64,000 nucleotides of DNA. It comes from Bacteroidales bacterium. Its GTDB lineage: Bacteria; Bacteroidota; Bacteroidia; Bacteroidales; F082. A program made the position numbers and the translations under genes. Position 1 is the first letter of the stretch; every line of letters starts with the position of its first letter. The DNA lies in contig JABFQW010000027.1 in NCBI GenBank assembly GCA_013141455.1, positions 39,635 to 103,634 of the forward strand, written 5' to 3'. The notes below the pieces were generated by a model. It was not told where the DNA came from. It ran no database searches and saw nothing but the letters and a program-made list of their open reading frames with translations. Of this stretch, positions 1 to 7,659 are shown piece after piece.

Positions 1-138
1 AAGAAAAAGAAAACGATGAAGAAAAGTAACTACTGGAAACACGCCAAGCAATAGAGCCGGTGCAAATTGACAACTTTAAGATTAGAAACTTACATCTTGA
101 CACAATAAAAGTTTGAAAGCTTTAAAACGGATACTGAC
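1..138. other. Left edge, no gene resolved
   Basis: Two plus-strand frames end here: one stops at 52-54 after a lysine-rich tail, the other has a stop at 27-29, reopens and stops at 114-116 after a hydrophilic stretch. One is probably the C-terminal tail of a gene lying left of the window, but too little is visible to say which frame is real. Confidence 0.3.
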
Positions 139-708
139 ATGGGATTAAAAATTAGTACTTTAGCTGCAATACCTGAAAATGTAACTCGGAGTTACTACCT
201 GTACATTCTGGACTACTATAATTGGGACGAACCAATTGGTAATACCCTAAGAGATAATTTCGATAAGATAGCTGACTTTGCAGCAAAGAATGATTCTGTA
301 CTAATTCAGGGAATAAAAGAGAGCCATTTCTATTCAGAATTAATGTCGTGGGAATCGGTTAACGGTATTGACCCCAAAGAACTATTGCCAGCACTCATGA
401 TAACGACAATTCATCCAAAATACTTTCTTGACAGAAATGAAAAACAAATAGAAGGTGACCTAATTCCAGAAGACAATCTCATTTTCATCAAGATAGCAGA
501 TGTTTGTAAATCACCATTTGATGTAATTAAACTTTTGGAGAAAATATTTAGAGATATTAGTGAGAAGAAGGAGATTAAAGATTTTCGAATCAAAAAAGAG
601 CTAAAAGGTGGGATTGGAAAAATTCTAAACGACATGATAATACTTGAACCAAATATTGCTGGTATTGGGGTGAATATAAATCAATTATTTAGATTTCTCA
701 ACAAATGA
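139..708 (+). CDS. Hypothetical protein, 189 aa
   Basis: I do not recognise this protein. It is soluble-looking, with no signal peptide or membrane segment, and is rich in Ile, Asp, Glu and Lys. The second half (residues about 120-160) is charged and probably helical. Composition is AT-rich like the left edge of the window. It starts 23 bases after the possible end of a preceding reading frame, so it may be the last gene of a small operon. The next gene group (hipBST) has its own promoter about 300 bases further on. It may be accessory DNA, since it borders a toxin-antitoxin locus and a GC-richer palindromic spacer. No function can be assigned. Confidence 0.6.
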   Translation: MGLKISTLAAIPENVTRSYYLYILDYYNWDEPIGNTLRDNFDKIADFAAKNDSVLIQGIKESHFYSELMSWESVNGIDPKELLPALMITTIHPKYFLDRNEKQIEGDLIPEDNLIFIKIADVCKSPFDVIKLLEKIFRDISEKKEIKDFRIKKELKGGIGKILNDMIILEPNIAGIGVNINQLFRFLNK

Positions 709-1017
709 CAATTTCAAATGACCAAAATGCCTGGCGCTAACTTCAGCTACCCGTCAAGTACGGCAACAGTGGTTTCCGGTGTGCATCTTTCCGCCCGGTC
801 CCGGTTAACTGGGATTAATCACGCAGATGCAGAACCCGCAATCCGCAACTGCATATAGTTCCGAAAGTTACCACCAATACAAAAAAATTGTCTCCGGAAT
901 CACACAAAAATAGTACATGATATTGCACTATCTGATTGATTTAAATAAAAAAACTACTGATTAGTGCGATAAAGTGCTGTTTATTACTCTTTTTATTATT
1001 ATTATTAGATTTTATTG
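709..1017. other. Gene-free spacer with palindromic, GC-richer core
   Basis: No gene is seen. The stretch 725-880 is markedly GC-richer than its AT-rich surroundings. It contains the near-palindrome CCCGGTTAACTGGG and a small AACT-loop-AGTT hairpin, and it begins with GGCGCTAAC directly after the preceding gene. The layout (short gene, then a structured GC-rich tail, then the next gene) resembles a cassette recombination remnant, but I could not define core sites. The right part holds the hipBST promoter region. Confidence 0.4.
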
Positions 1018-1052
1018 TACTTTTGTAATATAAAGAGCCGTATGATGCACTA
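925..1052. promoter_or_regulatory. Repeated GCACTA sites, candidate HipB operators
   Basis: GCACTA occurs at 925-930 (plus), as TAGTGC at 962-967 (minus), as AGTGC at about 973-977 (minus, partial), and again at 1047-1052 inside the first codons of hipB. The first two form an inverted repeat upstream of the -7 box and the last lies just downstream of it. This layout fits autorepression by the HipB-type Xre protein encoded directly downstream, which is how HipB family members usually act. The assignment is inferred from position and repetition only. Confidence 0.45.
1018..1025 (+). promoter_or_regulatory. -7 box of hipBST promoter
   Basis: TACTTTTG matches the Bacteroidota -7 consensus TAnnTTTG. 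It places the transcript start near 1032, so the upstream in-frame ATG at 1015 would not be transcribed and the ATG at 1042 or 1045 is the likely start of hipB. Confidence 0.6.
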
Positions 1053-1263
1053 TACAGAATTAATAAAAACAATAAAGGAGCGAAGGGAAATGTTGCAGGT
1101 AACACAGGAAACCTTAGCTGAAATATCGGGCGTTGGTTTAAGAACCTTGAAGCAATTTGAAAGCGGAAAAGGAAATCCGACACTTCTGACTTTACAAAAG
1201 ATAGCCGATGTACTCGGAATGGAAGTTAGTTTGAGACTCAAAAACTTATCCGGTAACAAATGA
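1042..1263 (+). CDS. hipB: HipB-type Xre/Cro antitoxin-repressor
   Basis: Small DNA-binding protein of about 73 residues, almost entirely one helix-turn-helix domain of the HTH_3/Xre family (QETLAEISGVGLRTLKQFESG, then the NPTLLTLQKIADVLGM helix). It is the first gene of a three-gene operon and ends in an ATGA overlap with the next gene. HipB proteins bind operators in their own promoter and hold the operon down; the repeated GCACTA motifs around the promoter are the candidate sites. An ATG 27 bases upstream in frame is unlikely because it precedes the predicted transcript start. Two adjacent ATG codons (1042, 1045) cannot be told apart. Confidence 0.85.
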   Translation: MMHYTELIKTIKERREMLQVTQETLAEISGVGLRTLKQFESGKGNPTLLTLQKIADVLGMEVSLRLKNLSGNK

Positions 1264-1589
1264 GAGAAGCAAAAGTATTATTCAAAGATCAGGAAGCAGG
1301 TATCTTAACCCAACACGATGATGGTTCATTTACATTCTGCTACCATGATGTATGGCTGGCTGACAAAGACAAACCAAATATCAGTCTTACATTGCCAAAA
1401 ATTGAACAACCGTTTCATTCGAAATTTTTATTCCCTTTTTTTTATAATATGCTACCGGAAGGCTCAAATAAGCAGGTGGTATGTAAACTTAACAGAATTG
1501 ATGAAGAGGATTATTTTGGCTTGCTGATGACTACTGCAGAAATTGATAGCATAGGTGCTGTAAGAATTTTAAAAATAGAAACGGAATGA
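1260..1589 (+). CDS. hipS: HipS-like antitoxin (HipA N-terminal domain)
   Basis: A 109-residue protein that corresponds to the N-terminal subdomain of HipA (Couple_hipA), here encoded as a separate polypeptide. Typical features are the 'LSLTLP'-like strand (ISLTLPKIEQPF), the 'FFYNMLPEG' segment and the C-terminal 'DSIGAVRI' strand. In the HipBST system of enteropathogenic E. coli, HipS rather than HipB neutralises the kinase HipT. Start and stop overlap the neighbours by ATGA at both ends, so the three proteins are translationally coupled. Role as antitoxin is inferred from gene order and domain split. Confidence 0.85.
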   Translation: MREAKVLFKDQEAGILTQHDDGSFTFCYHDVWLADKDKPNISLTLPKIEQPFHSKFLFPFFYNMLPEGSNKQVVCKLNRIDEEDYFGLLMTTAEIDSIGAVRILKIETE

Positions 1590-2572
1590 GTTTGCCTGAA
1601 ATAAAATATTGTCCCGGCACATTAGCTGAAGGTTTTAATACGTATAGCAGAACATGCTTGAAAAGAGTTTTTCATGGTAAGGCAGTTCATTTTGTTTTAC
1701 CGTACGACTCACCTGCATCCAATCCGGAGACGGATGAACTTTTTGAACAAAATCGAAAACATATATCCATTTCAGGAGTACAGGAAAAATTCTCTGTAAT
1801 ACTCGAAAAAAACAAGTTAAGACTAAGCAATGAGGGTGAGCGTGGTACATATATTCTAAAACCAATTCCAGGTGCGGGCAAAGATCCTGAACAAATGCCG
1901 GCCAATGAACACTTAACCATGCAAATTGCCCGTCAGGTATATGGAATTGAAACAGCCGAAAACGCATTGATATTCTTTAAAAATGGAGCTCCGGCATACA
2001 TCACCAGGCGTTTTGATGTTAGAGAAGACGGTACAAAACTTGCTCAGGATGATTTTGCATCCCTGGCTGGTAGAACGCCACAAACGCATGGAGAACATTA
2101 CAAATATCTGGGGAACTATTTAGAGCTATTTCAAGTTATGCAGACTCATTTATCTACCTATAAATTAGAAGCACCGAAACTCTTGAAAATACTTGTTTTT
2201 AACTTTCTGTTTTCAAATGGGGATGCTCACTTTAAAAACTTCTCGATACTTGAAACTCCAATGGGAGATTATAGACTAAGTCCTGCATATGACCTCTTAA
2301 ATAGCCATATGCACGTTGAAGATAAAGACTTTGCATTGGATGATGGACTATTACCAAAAAATATGGCTCAGGGGAAAATAAGTGTACAATTTGCCATACT
2401 CGCCGAGAGTGCAGGGATAAGGGAAAAGATTTTTAATGATATTATGGAGCTAATATTGTCAAAATCAATACTAGTTAACAAAATGATAACTGCTTCTTTC
2501 CTTAACGATACTTCTAAAAGAAATTATTGGCAGTCCTATCAGGGTCGTTTAAAACAATTGACAAAAGTATGA
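1586..2572 (+). CDS. hipT: HipT-like serine/threonine kinase toxin
   Basis: A 328-residue HipA C-terminal kinase. Visible landmarks: the Gly-rich loop ISISGVQEK (residues 60-68) with Ser61 and Ser63 forming the SIS motif typical of HipT; Lys92 in YILKP for ATP binding; the catalytic loop NGDAHFKNF (211-219) with Asp213; and SPAYDLL (232-238) with the metal-binding Asp236. Relatives phosphorylate aminoacyl-tRNA synthetases (HipA: GltX; HipT: TrpS) and stop growth. It lacks the HipA N-terminal subdomain, which is supplied by the preceding gene. All catalytic residues look intact, so the toxin should be active. The actual target here cannot be read from sequence. Confidence 0.88.
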   Translation: MSLPEIKYCPGTLAEGFNTYSRTCLKRVFHGKAVHFVLPYDSPASNPETDELFEQNRKHISISGVQEKFSVILEKNKLRLSNEGERGTYILKPIPGAGKDPEQMPANEHLTMQIARQVYGIETAENALIFFKNGAPAYITRRFDVREDGTKLAQDDFASLAGRTPQTHGEHYKYLGNYLELFQVMQTHLSTYKLEAPKLLKILVFNFLFSNGDAHFKNFSILETPMGDYRLSPAYDLLNSHMHVEDKDFALDDGLLPKNMAQGKISVQFAILAESAGIREKIFNDIMELILSKSILVNKMITASFLNDTSKRNYWQSYQGRLKQLTKV

Positions 2573-2662
2573 CTTTCAAATCCTTAAACAAAGACAATGC
2601 CGAAAGAGACAAAAGGTCAAAAAAAGATATTTCCGGTTTTGAGCGGGTAATAAATTATATCC

Positions 2663-2670
2663 TAACTTTG
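2663..2670 (+). promoter_or_regulatory. -7 box upstream of lipoprotein gene
   Basis: TAACTTTG matches TAnnTTTG, with TTTTG at 2637-2641 at roughly -33 spacing. It would start the transcript near 2677, about 50 bases before the ATG at 2728. Confidence 0.55.
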
Positions 2671-2727
2671 ACCCAAAGCTGTCCAATGGATGGGGATTAC
2701 CATAAACAACAATAAATCTATAAGAAA

Positions 2728-3027
2728 ATGAAAAAACTGATTATTTTAATTTTAGCATTAATTCCTGTTTTTTCGAGCTGTAAAAAGGATAATGAAACCG
2801 ATTCAACAATTCAGATTAGAGAAATTGCATGGATTTCATTAAGTGAACATGAAAGGTCAACTGTGATTGTTGACTGGAAACAAGCACCAGTGACAGAAAC
2901 CATTTACAAAGAAAAAAAGGCTTATGCTGTAGTGTTTAAAACTTCGGATGATGCCTTACTTGGGCCAATTACAGTATATGTCGATTCAATGAGTAAAATT
3001 GTTTTGGGTCAAAATTTAAGATTTTAA
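2728..3027 (+). CDS. Small lipoprotein, unknown function
   Basis: A 99-residue protein with a lipoprotein signal peptide: MKK, a hydrophobic stretch, and the lipobox VFSSC with Cys18 as the lipidation site, followed by charged residues. The mature part of about 80 residues looks like a small beta-rich domain (alternating hydrophobic strands such as STVIVDW, YAVVFK, ITVYVD). I do not recognise the family. It has its own promoter box and is convergent with yjdM. Confidence 0.7.
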   Translation: MKKLIILILALIPVFSSCKKDNETDSTIQIREIAWISLSEHERSTVIVDWKQAPVTETIYKEKKAYAVVFKTSDDALLGPITVYVDSMSKIVLGQNLRF

Positions 3028-3143
3028 TTAAGGAATTCAAATTGCAGTCTGACAACCCCAATAATATCCGTCTGATTTCAAAAGGATAGCCAATGTTACC
3101 GGACAAGGTTTGGCTGAGATTTCGGGGAAATATGCAAAAAGCC

Positions 3144-3497
3144 TCAGGACACCTTCCTGACAAATTCCGATTTCAGATACATCGCCCCGATTCCATCTAC
3201 CTTACACGAAATATTATGGCCATCATTGCTTTCAACCAAACGGATGTTCTTCACTTTTGTACCGGATTTTATTCCCGATGCCGATCCTTTTACTTTCAAA
3301 TCTTTGATAACCATGACCGCATCACCATGTTGAAGGACATTCCCGTTTGAATCCACAACAATAAATTCCTTTGATTCTTCTTCCATTGCCGGTTCCGATG
3401 AGTCCCATTCATGAAAACATTCGGGGCAAATCCATACATTCATATCCTGATAGGTGTTCTCTGAATTACATTTCGGGCAGTTATGTTCGTTGTTCAT
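3144..3497 (-). CDS. yjdM: YjdM/PhnA family zinc-ribbon protein
   Basis: A 117-residue protein with an N-terminal zinc ribbon (CPKC near residue 8 and CPEC near residue 24) followed by a beta-barrel-like C-terminal domain ([23 protein letters not shown], then [13 protein letters not shown]). This is the complete, highly conserved YjdM family, once called PhnA; despite that name it is not phosphonoacetate hydrolase and its role is unknown. It stands alone on the minus strand with a clear -7 box about 55 bases upstream. Confidence 0.9.
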   Translation of the reverse strand: MNNEHNCPKCNSENTYQDMNVWICPECFHEWDSSEPAMEEESKEFIVVDSNGNVLQHGDAVMVIKDLKVKGSASGIKSGTKVKNIRLVESNDGHNISCKVDGIGAMYLKSEFVRKVS

Positions 3498-3550
3498 GAT
3501 CGTGCTTTTTCGTATTTTTTATCGGTAACTAAACGTATATTTTTAGCGTG

Positions 3551-3558
3551 CAAAGATA
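3551..3558 (-). promoter_or_regulatory. -7 box of yjdM
   Basis: On the minus strand this reads TATCTTTG, a full match to TAnnTTTG, about 54 bases before the start codon. Confidence 0.6.
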
Positions 3559-3819
3559 GTAATCTCCGCTGAATTCATCCAATTCACATTTAACACACAC
3601 CTGTTTAATCACTTACGAATTCTCACCGATCTGTCATAGCCCGTGTTTCTGTTCGCTCCGGTAGTAAGGGCAGTATCGTCCGACTTTCGAAATGAGGCGT
3701 TGAATTCAGTAAAACAGCAACTACTAAGTGTTTTAAATTGGTCATTGACATTTTTTTATCCTGCGAAAACCAACTTATTTTTTAAGTTAGCACTTTATTT
3801 ATTTTCAAAATGCTTCTCT
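3559..3819. other. Spacer before APC permease
   Basis: No gene is supported. A GTG-initiated extension of the permease frame covers 3643-3819, but its translation is unlike the family, so I treat it as non-coding. I see no convincing -7 box for the permease. Confidence 0.5.
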
Positions 3820-5238
3820 ATGGCTCCTCAACGAAATTTGATCAGAACACTTGGATTAGGGTATGTGATCATATTTGTTATTGCAAACATCATTGGATCA
3901 GGTGTATATAAAAAAATTGCTCCTATGGCGGCCGAACTGCATTCTTCGGTGTGGATACTTGCTGCCTGGATTGTCGCAGGAATCATCACCATTTTTGGCG
4001 CCCTGAGTAATGCCGAAGTAGCCGGATTGCTGGCCGATACCGGCGGAGATTTTGTTTACTTCAAAAAAATTTACAACCGGTTTTTTGCCTTCATCTATGG
4101 CTGGTCGCTGTTTACGGTGATCCAGACGGCAACGATCTCTTCCTTAGCCTATGTTTTTGCCCAATCGTTGAACAGCGTCATCCCTCTGCCCGAGATTTTT
4201 TCGTCGCTTAGTGACTTTACCATTGGAGGCGTGTTTTTGCCTTTTCAGGATTTTGGCGTAAAACTGACCGCCATTTTCCTGATTTTATTGTTGACATTTT
4301 TGAATATCACTGGTTTAAAAAGTGGTGCAGGAGTAAGTAAAATAATCCTGTGGTTGGTCTTCACGGGTCTGTTTGTCATCGCATTTTTTGGTCTCGGCAA
4401 CATCAACGTCTTGCCAGCCAACTTTATGAATATCAGTGAACTGACGGGTGGTACCGTAACAGTATCTTCCTTTTTTACGGCGATGCTTGGTGCATTCTGG
4501 GCCTATCAGGGATGGGTTTCGGTGGGCTATATTGGCGGGGAAGTGAAAAACCCTACCAAAAACATCCCGAAAGGAATTGTGATTGGTGTTTTTGTGGTGA
4601 TCTTTATGTATCTGTTAGTAAACGTGACCTATCTCGCGCTTTTATCCATTCCGCAGTTAGAACAGATTTACGCTTCAGGCAATCAGATCGCTGCCATCGA
4701 AGCTGTCCGAAGCTTTTGGGGAACCGGGGGTGTATTGTTTATCTCACTTCTGATCCTGATCACAACGCTGGGCTGCACCAACGCCAGCATTTTAACCGGC
4801 GCCCGCCCCTACTACGCCATGTCGCGCGACCGGCTTTTCTTCCCGGCTATCGGGAAACTGAACAAGACCAATGTCCCGGGCAATTCGCTGTTGTGGCAGG
4901 GAATCTGGGCTTCGGTATTGGTTCTTTCCGGGACTTTCGATCAGTTGACCGACATGATTATTTTTGCCGTATTTATCTTTTACGGAGCCACATCCTTAGG
5001 CGTTATTATTTTGCGCCGCAAGATGCCCGATGCACACCGGCCTTACAAGGCATGGGGTTATCCGGTTGTTCCGGTTATTTTCATCATTTTCTGCCTGTTT
5101 TTGTTTTTTAATACGATTATTACCCGGCCACGTGAAGCAGCCATCGGGATGATCCTGATTTTATCGGGTATTCCAGTTTATCTTTTTTTGCAACGAAAAC
5201 ACGCCAAACAACATGATAATGGTGACAGAAGCAATTAG
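3820..5238 (+). CDS. APC superfamily amino acid permease
   Basis: About 472 residues with roughly twelve hydrophobic segments. The first helix carries the APC signature IANIIGSGVY used for substrate amino/carboxyl binding, and the fold continues through typical segments such as AFWAYQGWVSVGYIGGEVKNP (helix 6 region). The ATG at 3820 (MAPQRN) is chosen because the family begins just before helix 1; the open frame extends 59 codons further but that part is not protein-like. It is followed by cell-wall peptide genes, so import of amino acids or murein-derived products is plausible but unproven. The NlpC/P60 gene downstream has its own promoter box. Confidence 0.85.
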   Translation: MAPQRNLIRTLGLGYVIIFVIANIIGSGVYKKIAPMAAELHSSVWILAAWIVAGIITIFGALSNAEVAGLLADTGGDFVYFKKIYNRFFAFIYGWSLFTVIQTATISSLAYVFAQSLNSVIPLPEIFSSLSDFTIGGVFLPFQDFGVKLTAIFLILLLTFLNITGLKSGAGVSKIILWLVFTGLFVIAFFGLGNINVLPANFMNISELTGGTVTVSSFFTAMLGAFWAYQGWVSVGYIGGEVKNPTKNIPKGIVIGVFVVIFMYLLVNVTYLALLSIPQLEQIYASGNQIAAIEAVRSFWGTGGVLFISLLILITTLGCTNASILTGARPYYAMSRDRLFFPAIGKLNKTNVPGNSLLWQGIWASVLVLSGTFDQLTDMIIFAVFIFYGATSLGVIILRRKMPDAHRPYKAWGYPVVPVIFIIFCLFLFFNTIITRPREAAIGMILILSGIPVYLFLQRKHAKQHDNGDRSN

Positions 5239-5262
5239 TACCCTGCACTGTAAACAATATCT

Positions 5263-5270
5263 TACTTTTG
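5263..5270 (+). promoter_or_regulatory. -7 box of cell-wall peptide operon
   Basis: TACTTTTG matches TAnnTTTG and lies 23 bases before the start of the NlpC/P60 gene, giving a short leader. The next two genes follow with gaps of 11 and 25 bases and probably share this promoter. Confidence 0.65.
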
Positions 5271-5292
5271 CAGCCTGATATTCAATGCCACA

Positions 5293-6474
5293 ATGATGCT
5301 TTTTTTTAAAAAATTCGGTTGCCTCATTTTGTTTCTTTTTGCCGGAGCCATGGTGATGGCTCAGTCAATCCCGTTTAAAACCCTATCGGTGGAGCTGCAA
5401 TCGCTTCAAAAACAGCTTGTACCTGACAAACGGGTCGCGATTCTCGACATCGGATTACAGGATACGCTTCAACCCAAGCCTGTAATTTCAGGAGAAACTG
5501 ACCTGCCGGAGGCAAAAGCACAGATCATTCAATATCTGACAGATAATAAGATTCAATTCATCGATTCAATCCGCCTTTTACCCGATATTGCATTGGGTGA
5601 AAAAATATGGGCCCTGGCAACCTTGTCTGTATCGAACATCCGTGCCCTGCCTGACGATGCTTCCGAACTCGTTTCACAGGCATTGATGGGAACTCCGTTA
5701 AGGGTATTGGATTACAAAAATAAATTTTACCGGGTTCAAACACCCGATAAGTATATTGGCTGGATGGATGCCGGTGGTTTGCAACTGTTCACCGAAAAAG
5801 AATTGGGCCGATGGAAAGGAACAAAACGGTTTCTGTTTATCTCCATGTCGGGCTATGCCTGTGATGCCCCACGTAAAAAGGCAGAGGTAGTAAGTGATCT
5901 TGTGATTGGCGACCTTTTCGAAGTGGAAGCGAAAGTCAGGGGATATTTAATAATACGCCTTCCGGATGGCCGCAGTGGATATGTTCGTAAATCGCATTGT
6001 ATTTCATTTGAGGATTGGAGCAATACTGACCCAAAAGTTTCGTCCATCGTATCTGTTGCCCGAAACATGATGGGTTCACCCTATTTGTGGGGTGGTGCTT
6101 CAAGCAAAGCGAATGATTGTTCAGGTTTCGTGAAAGTGGCTTATTATGCGCAGGGAATTATTCTTGCCCGGGATGCCTCGCAACAGGCTAAATACGGCGA
6201 ACCGGTTGATTTCAGTAAGATTGAAAATCTGCAACCCGGCGATCTGCTTTTCTTTGGACGCGATGAACGACATATTACCCATACCGGTATTTATCTCGGA
6301 AACGGGGATTTCATTCATTCCTCGGGCAGGGTGCTCATCAGCAGTATTGATCCTACCGACCCGAAATATAATCCTGCAAGGAAAAGCCAGGCTGCCCGAC
6401 GCGTCATGCATTCGCTCAACACGGAAGGAATTGTAAGGGTGAAAGATCATCCCTGGTATATCAATAAACCTTAA
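5293..6474 (+). CDS. SH3-NlpC/P60 murein peptide endopeptidase
   Basis: A 393-residue exported protein with a signal peptide (cleavage probably after VMAQ, residue 24). Residues about 105-235 contain two bacterial SH3-like domains; residues 250-375 are the NlpC/P60 catalytic domain with Cys276 in NDCSGF, His330 in THTGIYLG and a third polar residue His342 in FIHSSG. The layout matches YkfC-type gamma-D-glutamyl-diamino acid endopeptidases, which cut L-Ala-gamma-D-Glu-diaminopimelate peptides released from peptidoglycan. The next gene encodes an L-Ala-D/L-Glu epimerase, which strongly supports a murein-peptide substrate. All catalytic residues are present. Confidence 0.9.
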   Translation: MMLFFKKFGCLILFLFAGAMVMAQSIPFKTLSVELQSLQKQLVPDKRVAILDIGLQDTLQPKPVISGETDLPEAKAQIIQYLTDNKIQFIDSIRLLPDIALGEKIWALATLSVSNIRALPDDASELVSQALMGTPLRVLDYKNKFYRVQTPDKYIGWMDAGGLQLFTEKELGRWKGTKRFLFISMSGYACDAPRKKAEVVSDLVIGDLFEVEAKVRGYLIIRLPDGRSGYVRKSHCISFEDWSNTDPKVSSIVSVARNMMGSPYLWGGASSKANDCSGFVKVAYYAQGIILARDASQQAKYGEPVDFSKIENLQPGDLLFFGRDERHITHTGIYLGNGDFIHSSGRVLISSIDPTDPKYNPARKSQAARRVMHSLNTEGIVRVKDHPWYINKP

Positions 6475-6485
6475 TTACAGCACCT

Positions 6486-7634
6486 ATGAATCCCAATCGC
6501 CGCGATTTTATACGAACCACCGGGTTATTGGCCCTGGCAGGCATGACCGGTGTGGAGTTCCTGTTTGCAGCTTCGGGCGAAAATGTTATACGCGGTTCGC
6601 AAAAAGGGCTATCGCTGAGTTTCCTGCCCTACGAACTGCAGCTACAACATGTTTTTACCTTAGCCAACAGTTCACGAAAAACCACACCCGATGTGCTCAC
6701 CCGTCTCGAATTTGATGGAGTGACTGGTTATGGCGAGGCCTCCATGCCGCCCTATCTGGGAGAAAGCGTTGTTACTGCTACACGTTTTCTTTCATCGCTC
6801 GATCTGAATCAGTTTAACGATCCGTTTCAGATGGATGACATTTTGCAGTATGTCGATTCGGTGATGCCGGGAAACACAGCGGCAAAAGCAGCGGTGGATA
6901 TTGCCCTGCACGATTTGGTTGGCAAGCTGTTGGAGCAACCCTGGTATAAAATCTGGGGTTTCGATCCGGCAGATACACCCAATACCTCATTCACCATTGG
7001 TATCGATACACCCGATATTGTCCGACAAAAAGTAGCCGAGGCTACCCCTTATAAAATTCTGAAAGTAAAACTTGGTCAGTCAACCGACCGCCAGATGATC
7101 GAAACCATTCGTTCGGTAACCGACAAACCCTTGTGTGTGGATGTGAACCAGGGCTGGACCGACCGGGTGATGGCACTCGAAACGATATATTGGCTTAAGG
7201 AAAACGGGGTTGTATTCGTTGAACAGCCCATGCCCAAAACAGCCATTGACGATATGGCCTGGCTTACCCAGAACAGTCCCTTACCCACCATTGCCGATGA
7301 ATCGTTGCAACGTCTACCAGATGTGCTGAAGGCACACGGCGTTTATCATGGTATCAACATCAAACTGATGAAATGCACCGGTATGCGCGAGGCCCACCAG
7401 ATGCTCATGCTGGCCCGTTCGCTGGATATGAAAGTGATGATAGGCTGCATGACCGAAACTTCGTGTGCCGTGTCAGCCGCAGCACAATTAGCGCCGAAAG
7501 CCGATTGGGCCGACCTCGACGGTAACCTGCTCATTTCGAACGATCCATTCTCAGGGATGCGCATCGTGGATGGTAAAGTGACTTTGGCTGACAAACCGGG
7601 GATCGGGTTGGAGGTAAAAAAGAAGGTGTTTTAA
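6486..7634 (+). CDS. Dipeptide (L-Ala-D/L-Glu) epimerase, Tat-exported
   Basis: A 382-residue enolase-superfamily enzyme. Catalytic features: KVKLG (Lys193 and Lys195), metal ligands Asp219 (DVNQGW), Glu246 (EQP) and Asp271 (ADES), and the opposite-face base Lys293 (NIKLMK), with the specificity loop GCMTETS (320-326). The N-terminus NRRDFIR followed by a hydrophobic stretch is a twin-arginine signal, so this enzyme appears to act in the periplasm, whereas the E. coli and Bacillus enzymes are cytoplasmic. It follows the NlpC/P60 gene by 11 bases. Together they would cut murein tripeptides to L-Ala-D-Glu and epimerise it to L-Ala-L-Glu. Confidence 0.9.
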   Translation: MNPNRRDFIRTTGLLALAGMTGVEFLFAASGENVIRGSQKGLSLSFLPYELQLQHVFTLANSSRKTTPDVLTRLEFDGVTGYGEASMPPYLGESVVTATRFLSSLDLNQFNDPFQMDDILQYVDSVMPGNTAAKAAVDIALHDLVGKLLEQPWYKIWGFDPADTPNTSFTIGIDTPDIVRQKVAEATPYKILKVKLGQSTDRQMIETIRSVTDKPLCVDVNQGWTDRVMALETIYWLKENGVVFVEQPMPKTAIDDMAWLTQNSPLPTIADESLQRLPDVLKAHGVYHGINIKLMKCTGMREAHQMLMLARSLDMKVMIGCMTETSCAVSAAAQLAPKADWADLDGNLLISNDPFSGMRIVDGKVTLADKPGIGLEVKKKVF

Positions 7635-7659
7635 GAACAAAAATGAAAGCATCATAACC

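Noticed and set aside
2527-2715. 62-codon frame overlapping the end of hipT
   Set aside because: It overlaps hipT in another frame, its product is not protein-like, and a promoter box for the next gene lies inside it.
3643-3819. N-terminal extension of the APC permease from GTG
   Set aside because: The 59 extra residues do not look like a transporter N-terminus and the family starts just before the first helix.
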